This document shows positions 23,045 through 28,031 of a stretch of DNA of 28,031 nt, piece after piece. Source of the stretch: Bacteriovoracaceae bacterium UBA4096 (GTDB taxonomy: Bacteria; Bdellovibrionota; Bacteriovoracia; Bacteriovoracales; Bacteriovoracaceae); assembly GCA_002381945.1 (NCBI GenBank), contig DFXY01000002.1:107916-135946 (forward strand), written 5' to 3'. The translations under genes were made by a program, and so were the position numbers. The notes below the pieces were generated by a model, which was not told where the DNA came from, did not search any database, and saw only the letters and a program-made list of their open reading frames with translations. Numbering within the stretch: position 1 is the stretch's first letter; the number at the start of each line of letters is the position of its first letter.

Positions 23045-24271
23045 ATGCGTTGGCTTTTAGGAATTTTCTTAACAATCGGTATTTTAATCGCAGGAGGATA
23101 TATCCTCTTGAAAGGTTATCCTTATCGGCTTTATTCAAAATGGATGGCCGGAGAAGGACAGAACAAATACTACTCTCTCAGCAATTATTCTTCTTTCTAT
23201 TTAAAACCGGCCTCGATTGAAGAAATTCCTCCATACAAAGAAGACTATAGTCAGTTGTGGAGAGAGTTTCCTATACGAAATGCTAAAATTCCCCTTCCTG
23301 TTCGGCATCCAATGTTTCAGACGATTCCTTTTATCGAAGGTAAGAGTAAAGATAGCATCCCTCAATTAGGAATTATCATCTTAGCTCCCAATGGTAGGGA
23401 ACTCTCTCGTGTTTATACTATGCCCATGAATCTTTATCAGGACTTCTCTCAAGGGCAGGAATTATTTAAACTACCATTTGTCAGGAATCGTATTTTGAAA
23501 TTAAATCTGGATAAATTATGGAAGGATATCTTTTCATACCAGATTGAGATCAAGTCAAAATCGCTGGATGAAATGATTTATGATCTATATATTCTGCATT
23601 TAAGGTCCAGGTATCTTCCCAAAGGCACCTTAAAATATGGATTAATTAAGAATGGGCAGCAGGCCCTGGTCGAATTGGTTTCCAAGGATAAGGATTATAT
23701 TATTGAATATGTCCTTACTAACGACAGTGGCAATATCTATTCATACATTTTAAAAACTGAAAAGAATAATGATGAATCCCGAAAATTGCGTTCAAAATTT
23801 TTGGAAAATATTTCATTTAATCCAGCTGATCCGGCCATGGGCAAATTTCTTTACACCGAATTTAAGCAATTGAATTTTGCCAGACAAGTCGACCAGGAAG
23901 GGATGCTCTATTTGTTTTCTGCCTGGTCGCAGGATATTGAGAGTGAACAGCTATTAAAAGAGATGATCTTCTATCTTGAGAGAGGGCGTAATCAAGGTCT
24001 TCATTTAAAACCTCTATATAAATATGCCCTGAAGAAATATGGGAAAACATTTACCACTCGAAAAGTGTTTAATGACAACGATGACCCGGAACTAACGCTG
24101 CAGCGGAAAATTGAAATTGAAGATATTAATAAAAGACAGGAACTTGAGCGCGAGAAACAAAAACCATTACCTGAACCAGATCTCACACCTGATGAGAAGA
24201 TGAATCTTTATTTGAAGAAGGCCAAAGAAGAAGGCCCTCCCACAGAGAATAAAGACATGACAATTTATTAA
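23045..24271 (+). CDS. membrane-anchored periplasmic or cytoplasmic protein, unknown function
   Basis: The 408-residue protein has one N-terminal hydrophobic segment (about residues 3-24, WLLGIFLTIGILIAGGYILL) followed by Lys-Gly-Tyr-Pro. This is a signal-anchor or uncleaved signal pattern without an obvious cleavage site. The large remaining domain is charged, with long strands and helices and a Pro-rich, highly charged C-terminus (KQKPLPEPDLTPDEKM). No family is recognised. GAGGG stands about 8 nt before ATG 23045. The stop TAA overlaps the stop of the convergent amidohydrolase gene (TTAA). It stands alone in its transcription unit, divergent from the Cys-rich lipoprotein. Confidence 0.7.
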   Translation: MRWLLGIFLTIGILIAGGYILLKGYPYRLYSKWMAGEGQNKYYSLSNYSSFYLKPASIEEIPPYKEDYSQLWREFPIRNAKIPLPVRHPMFQTIPFIEGKSKDSIPQLGIIILAPNGRELSRVYTMPMNLYQDFSQGQELFKLPFVRNRILKLNLDKLWKDIFSYQIEIKSKSLDEMIYDLYILHLRSRYLPKGTLKYGLIKNGQQALVELVSKDKDYIIEYVLTNDSGNIYSYILKTEKNNDESRKLRSKFLENISFNPADPAMGKFLYTEFKQLNFARQVDQEGMLYLFSAWSQDIESEQLLKEMIFYLERGRNQGLHLKPLYKYALKKYGKTFTTRKVFNDNDDPELTLQRKIEIEDINKRQELEREKQKPLPEPDLTPDEKMNLYLKKAKEEGPPTENKDMTIY

Positions 24272-25083
24272 GAGTCAAATGACTCGAAGCCTTTAATCAG
24301 AACCTCTGTCAGCAGGGGACGCAGATGAGAGACTTTTGCAGGAACTAGTTCTTTTGTTCCTTCATCCATGTAGATGCTTCGGTTGATCTCAATCTGAATG
24401 TTATTGGTTCGGAACTGATCTACGTACTCAGTCACAAAACCTCCGACATAAGGATCATTGAGGCTTGATTCATGTCCTCTGGCCGTCAGTTCTCTTTGAA
24501 AGAACTCTATGAATTGAGCTTCGCAAGTTTTACCCTTCCGGTCTGATAGGCAAAAATCCGGACGGTGCATCTTTTGAAGAGGGTTTTGTTTTAAATGATA
24601 GTCTGTAGGACGTGATGGCATGCTATGAAGATCGATCATGGAAACGGGGGCCTGCTTTCTTTTCTCCAGATCCTGAATGGCCGATTTTAATATTTCATAA
24701 TAAGGCCGGTAAAAAACCTCAATAAAACGTTCGGCTTCCAGAGGAGATGGATCTTTCACCACTAGCTTTTTACCCTGAGTATTATCTTTCCAGAATAGGA
24801 CGCAATTATTTTCTGCGCGGTTTAAATCAACGCAAATGCGGTGAACATGGGCGACTAAAACCGCCACCCCCGCTTGCTGTAAGGCCTCAATGTCCACTAA
24901 TTCATTGACCTTAAAATCAACATCTTCCTTATAGGCCCTGAGATCACCTGAGAGAAAGTCCGTGAATTCACTTGGGATATTCTCTCCCGAATGAGGAATG
25001 GAGAGTAAACCTCGGTATTGGGATCCTAGAGGAGCATAATAATCAAACAAGGGGGATTTTTGGGGATGATCTAGTCTAAACAT
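24268..25083 (-). CDS. N-formylglutamate amidohydrolase family protein
   Basis: The 271-residue protein shows all blocks of the N-formylglutamate amidohydrolase family: SIPHSGENIP (28-37), DVDF (54-57), ICVDLNR (83-89), MIDLHSM (149-155), DPYVGGFVTEY (210-220) and IQIEINRSIYMD (229-240). The IPHSG and DLHS segments carry the metal and substrate residues. The classic enzyme removes formate from N-formyl-glutamate at the end of histidine breakdown. No hut genes are present here, and the family is broad, so the actual substrate may be another N-acyl amino acid. There is no signal peptide. It is divergent from gsk across 98 bp and convergent with the anchored protein by a shared stop. Confidence 0.88.
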   Translation of the reverse strand: MFRLDHPQKSPLFDYYAPLGSQYRGLLSIPHSGENIPSEFTDFLSGDLRAYKEDVDFKVNELVDIEALQQAGVAVLVAHVHRICVDLNRAENNCVLFWKDNTQGKKLVVKDPSPLEAERFIEVFYRPYYEILKSAIQDLEKRKQAPVSMIDLHSMPSRPTDYHLKQNPLQKMHRPDFCLSDRKGKTCEAQFIEFFQRELTARGHESSLNDPYVGGFVTEYVDQFRTNNIQIEINRSIYMDEGTKELVPAKVSHLRPLLTEVLIKGFESFDS

Positions 25084-25181
25084 ATGAAAAATTTACCATT
25101 AAAACACCGCTTTCGTCCATGTGTCTCTTCTAAAGCGGCCTCATTTGGTTTATAACAGGAAGCATTCCATAGAGGTCATGT
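25084..25181. promoter_or_regulatory. divergent promoter region upstream of gsk
   Basis: TATAAC (25151-25156) is a fair -10 box for gsk, with TTCTAA (25128-25133) as a weak -35 at 17 bp. A perfect 7-bp inverted repeat, CCGCTTT (25107-25113) and AAAGCGG (25132-25138), brackets the -35 and may be an operator. AGAGG stands about 6 nt before the gsk ATG. Confidence 0.35.
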
Positions 25182-26480
25182 ATGAAGTTTCCAGGTCGCC
25201 GCAACACCAAGCACTATTTCCCCGTTGAAGATAAACAAAGAAGTTCTTTTGATGATGAAATCAATCGTCCGGGAAATGTTTATGTCGTGGGCATTGATCA
25301 GCTTTTGGTTGATATTGAGATTCCAGTGACTGAAGAGTTTCTGGCCAAGCATCAATTTAAAAAAGGTGAGTCTTTTATCATTGATGACAACCTGGCAGAC
25401 ACTATCTATTGGCAAAATAAAAATCAAAGCACCATCACAGGGGAGTTTCCAGGTGGGGCAGTTGGGAATACTCTTCACAATTTTTCAATTCTCTCCGATT
25501 GTCCTTCAGTAGCTCTGGGTACTATTAATAAAAATATCGAGTTGGGCGATTACGCTTTTAAATATATTTGCAACACCAGTTCTAAAGTTAATTTAACCTA
25601 CCTTCAGCCTTGTCCTCGTCCTATGGGACGGGCACTATGTTTTGTCGCTCCGGATGGGGAACGAACATTTGCTATCAGTAAGGGTTGCATGAATGATCTT
25701 TCTGCCGAATACATTCCGGCCGAAGTCATTGAAAAGGCCGCCGCTCTTTTGGTTTCGGCATACACCCTTCGTGATGAGAATTCTCCAATCTTTAAATCAA
25801 CTTTAAGGGCGCTGGAAATTGCTAAAAATGGCAACGTGCCTGTGGTTCTTTCCTTGGGGACCAGTGGTTTAGTTCAGGAGAAGAAAGATCTTCTGCTGGA
25901 ACTCATTCCTAAATACGTTTCTGTAATAGCTATGAATGAGTCTGAAGCTTTATCTTTGACTGGAATAAGTGATCCGCTCCTTTCTGCAGAAAGGGCCCTG
26001 GATTTCTGTGATATGGTTTTATTAACGGTAGGGGCCCGCGGGCTTTATATCGGAGCACTTGCGGATGCAGAGCAGGCCAGACCAACTAAAGAGTCTCTTC
26101 ATACTAAATCAATCGTTGAATATAATAAGTTTGAATATTCCAGGGCCCAAAGAAGACATGAGTGTGATGAGTTAATAAAAGTGTATACTCATATCAATCC
26201 TTTTCGTGGTGGGCCGCATATGATTAAAAACACCAATGGCGCCGGTGATGCTGCCTTAGCGGCAGTTTTACATGATCTGTCAGCAAATTTATATCATCGA
26301 AATAAAGTTCCTAATTCGCCTAAGCATGTGGCCAATTTTTTAACTTATTCTTCTATTTCTCAAATCAGTAAATATGCCAATAGAGTTTCTTTTGAAGTTT
26401 TAAGCCAGAATTCTCCGCGTCTTCTTCGAGGTCTGCCTGAAAGAGAAGATGGTCTGGAAGAAGCCTACTGGGCCAAGTAG
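25182..26480 (+). CDS. gsk: inosine-guanosine kinase
   Basis: The 432-residue protein closely matches E. coli Gsk (434) along its whole length. The start reads MKFPGRRNTKHYFPV, VVGIDQLLVDIE is at 35-46, GGAVGNTLHN at 91-100 and CNTSS at 130-134. The PfkB-family catalytic motif NTNGAGDAALAA (350-361) has Asp356 as the base, and the C-terminal RLLRGLPEREDGLEEAYW is present. It phosphorylates guanosine and inosine with ATP in purine salvage, fitting a cell that takes up nucleosides, for example from prey. The close similarity to the enterobacterial enzyme over such distance could mean transfer or strong conservation; base use does not stand out by eye. The next gene follows after 3 nt, so they are probably co-transcribed. 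Confidence 0.95.
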   Translation: MKFPGRRNTKHYFPVEDKQRSSFDDEINRPGNVYVVGIDQLLVDIEIPVTEEFLAKHQFKKGESFIIDDNLADTIYWQNKNQSTITGEFPGGAVGNTLHNFSILSDCPSVALGTINKNIELGDYAFKYICNTSSKVNLTYLQPCPRPMGRALCFVAPDGERTFAISKGCMNDLSAEYIPAEVIEKAAALLVSAYTLRDENSPIFKSTLRALEIAKNGNVPVVLSLGTSGLVQEKKDLLLELIPKYVSVIAMNESEALSLTGISDPLLSAERALDFCDMVLLTVGARGLYIGALADAEQARPTKESLHTKSIVEYNKFEYSRAQRRHECDELIKVYTHINPFRGGPHMIKNTNGAGDAALAAVLHDLSANLYHRNKVPNSPKHVANFLTYSSISQISKYANRVSFEVLSQNSPRLLRGLPEREDGLEEAYWAK

Positions 26481-26483
26481 ACT

Positions 26484-27476
26484 ATGGCCCAGGATCAGAC
26501 GAAAAAAGAGGCCTTGTTCAATGAAGTGAAGGGCTCACTTTTTGAGTATCTTGTTGCCCGAGAAATTGCCGTAGCAGGTGCTTCGGAACTTCAATTTCAG
26601 CAATCTCTGGATAAGAATTATCTCACAGTCCTCTCCCAGCAAGATCGTATGGTCAGACAATTTTATCCTGAAATGCTGCCTTTTTTGGGTCAGCTCTCAA
26701 AACTCACCGCCAAATCTTTAATGGATTATTTGCAAGAGGTTCCTGATTTTCCCCGGGTCGTGGGAAAATTTTCTAATTCGTCTCTGGCAGAAGATATTCA
26801 TGAAGCGGATTTATTACTTGAGACAAGTAAAGGGGCCTTGCCGGTTAGTTTAAAACTCAATAAGAAGAATGCTTTTGTGAATACGAAAAGTGGTGGCATT
26901 AAAAGTTTTTTTACTCAATACTTTCCTTTCATTGATCCCGCAATTCAGCAAAAGTTCAATCAATTTGTTGATATGGAATTTAATCGCATGGCGCTTGACC
27001 TCCATGCCTTACACGATCTTGAATATTCCGGAAATTTTCATCTATGGATAAAGAAGGGATTCTCTGAACTTCCAGGAGAACTTGATGCTGATTCAAGAAG
27101 CATCTTAAAGGCGTATTACGCGAGGATTGCTGAAGAGATGCATAAAATCTTTTCGGAAGCCTTTAGCTCTCAACCTGAAGCTTTTTCTTCATCTCTACCT
27201 ACACTGATGGGTTTTGGGAAAGCTGATATCTTACAGGTGATTTGTTTTCATGAATTTCCTTCGGTAGCTGATCCGCTGATTGATATCCATTCTTACCAGG
27301 AAGTTTATTCAGGTCTTTCACAAACTTGTATTAAGCCTTTTACATTTATTTCAAGTGTGGAATTTGAAATAGGGAACTGGTCACTTCAGGTTAGAGTTAA
27401 GCCGATGAATAAATTTACGACTACCGCAATTAAAATGAATTGTTCGGTTAAGGTTAAGCGGCCCAGTGCTTTTTAA
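26484..27476 (+). CDS. protein of unknown function with a possible PD-(D/E)XK-like core
   Basis: The 330-residue protein starts 3 nt after the gsk stop. An N-terminal helix (FNEVKGSLFEYLVAREIA, 12-29) resembles the first helix of PD-(D/E)XK nucleases. Residues 107-125 then read E-A-D-L-L-L-E and, after a short turn, V-S-L-K-L (Asp109, Ser122, Lys124), followed by an Asn/Lys-rich segment. This is similar in layout to restriction enzymes with D...SxK sites. The second acidic residue of the usual motif is replaced by Ser122, so activity is uncertain. The rest is mostly helical, with a beta-rich C-terminus. There is no methyltransferase nearby, which argues against a restriction system. It could equally be a non-nuclease protein. 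Confidence 0.55.
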   Translation: MAQDQTKKEALFNEVKGSLFEYLVAREIAVAGASELQFQQSLDKNYLTVLSQQDRMVRQFYPEMLPFLGQLSKLTAKSLMDYLQEVPDFPRVVGKFSNSSLAEDIHEADLLLETSKGALPVSLKLNKKNAFVNTKSGGIKSFFTQYFPFIDPAIQQKFNQFVDMEFNRMALDLHALHDLEYSGNFHLWIKKGFSELPGELDADSRSILKAYYARIAEEMHKIFSEAFSSQPEAFSSSLPTLMGFGKADILQVICFHEFPSVADPLIDIHSYQEVYSGLSQTCIKPFTFISSVEFEIGNWSLQVRVKPMNKFTTTAIKMNCSVKVKRPSAF

Positions 27477-28020
27477 GCATGGCCTGATCCAGAGTTTTGA
27501 CTTCAAAAATATATTCTTTTCGGTCGACCAGAGTGTGAGCACAGTCCAGCCATAACGATGAGTGAGCACTGGCGAGAAAAACTGTTTTTTCAGGAGTGCA
27601 GGCAAGAACACTCTTTTTAAAACTTTGAATCAAAAAGGGTGAGAGTAATTCTTCATTCATATCAATCAAAAGATTTTGAGAGGGGATCATGAGTCCCTTA
27701 AGCAGACTGACTAAAAAACGCTCCCATACCTGGGCCTCGTAGGCCTTAATGCTGGGTTCTTTCAAAAGGTTAACCAAAGCTGCCCACTCAGGTTTTAATC
27801 CCTGCTGAAATTCGTTCCAGTTGCGGAAACCAACTTCAAGCTGCAGATTCTCGCTGAGACTCAAGTGAGGATGAAGAGATGTCTCGGCTTCAATATAAGA
27901 GAAACTGTGACTTTTCCCCGGAGCCGTTGAACGCAGAAACTGCAGGAGCTCCTTCAGGACTTTATTATCCTGAAAATCCTTCTTAAATAAATAGAGGCCA
28001 TAGGGTTTAGAGGCATTCAT
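27454..28020 (-). CDS. degenerate ABC ATPase-like protein lacking Walker A
   Basis: The 188-residue protein follows the order of an ABC nucleotide-binding domain but lacks its first half. LHPHLSLSENL (49-59) resembles the segment after the Q-loop. The region where the LSGGQ signature would lie is unrecognisable (AYEAQVWERFLVSLLKGL, 93-110). QNLLIDMNEELLSP (115-128) resembles Walker B, with Met121 at the place of the catalytic Glu. FLASAHSSLWLDCAHTLVDRK (148-168) resembles the H-loop, with His153. No P-loop Gly-Lys-Ser/Thr is seen. It could be a relic or a regulatory subunit of a transporter encoded upstream of this gene, beyond the right edge. The stop at 27454 overlaps the convergent gene by 23 bases. 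A stop codon just upstream (28017-28019) in another frame hints at a coupled upstream gene. Confidence 0.5.
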   Translation of the reverse strand: MNASKPYGLYLFKKDFQDNKVLKELLQFLRSTAPGKSHSFSYIEAETSLHPHLSLSENLQLEVGFRNWNEFQQGLKPEWAALVNLLKEPSIKAYEAQVWERFLVSLLKGLMIPSQNLLIDMNEELLSPFLIQSFKKSVLACTPEKTVFLASAHSSLWLDCAHTLVDRKEYIFEVKTLDQAMLKKHWAA

Positions 28021-28031
28021 CTTTTTTCATG

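Noticed and set aside
26484..28020. Restriction-modification or other defence island at the right edge
   Set aside because: Only a weak nuclease-like pattern is present. No methyltransferase, helicase or mobile element is nearby, so there is not enough to call a defence system.

Overview
The window is a dense chromosomal segment with genes on both strands and no rRNA, tRNA, CRISPR array, insertion sequence or phage module that I can see. The gene content points to a Gram-negative member of the Bdellovibrionota, probably near Bacteriovorax or Peredibacter. It combines an RpoH-type sigma factor next to rpsO-pnp, a full-length enterobacterial-style inosine-guanosine kinase, a prkA-yeaH-spoVR operon, several exported proteins and lipoproteins of no family I recognise, and moderate GC. 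The lineage is an inference, not a measurement.

Layout: (1) 1-3501 (+) holds the 3' end of prkA, then yeaH and spoVR, a stress/starvation operon. (2) 3485-5603 (-) is an exported helical-repeat protein followed by an overlapping alpha/beta hydrolase. (3) 5652-7286 (+) is a divergent exported protein. (4) 7351-13800 (+) is a housekeeping run: an RpoH-type sigma factor, rpsO, a terminator, pnp, dut, a small polyhydroxyalkanoic-acid-system family protein, a 2Fe-2S ferredoxin with an unusual tail, and a POT-family peptide transporter. It ends at a bidirectional terminator shared with (5), a 511-aa lipoprotein on the minus strand. (6) 15548-16420 (+) is an exported SH3-like plus beta-barrel protein. 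(7) 16417-19637 (-) is an operon of an App1-type HAD phosphatase, a C45-type Ntn hydrolase with a C-terminal helical extension, and a two-helix membrane protein. (8) 19698-19982 (+) is an acylphosphatase. (9) 19986-21738 (-) is a three-gene operon with overlapping stops and starts, ending in a long coiled coil fused to a C-terminal Hsp20/alpha-crystallin-like domain. (10) 21817-24271 holds a small acidic protein, a Cys-rich lipoprotein and a membrane-anchored protein. (11) 24268-28020 holds an N-formylglutamate amidohydrolase family protein, gsk, a possible PD-(D/E)XK-fold protein, and a protein resembling an ABC ATPase that has lost its Walker A motif.

The genome is very compact. Same-strand neighbours often share ATGA- or TTGA-type overlaps. 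Three convergent pairs share one TTAA/TTAG tetranucleotide that is the stop codon on both strands. The most unusual items are the coiled-coil/Hsp20 fusion and its operon, the start region of the sigma-factor gene (a good ribosome site and TTG one frame away, joined by a run of eight A), the Ntn-hydrolase/App1 operon, and the ABC-like and nuclease-like proteins at the right edge. I found no complete, recognisable new defence or mobile system. These are candidate novelties in individual proteins and leaders.
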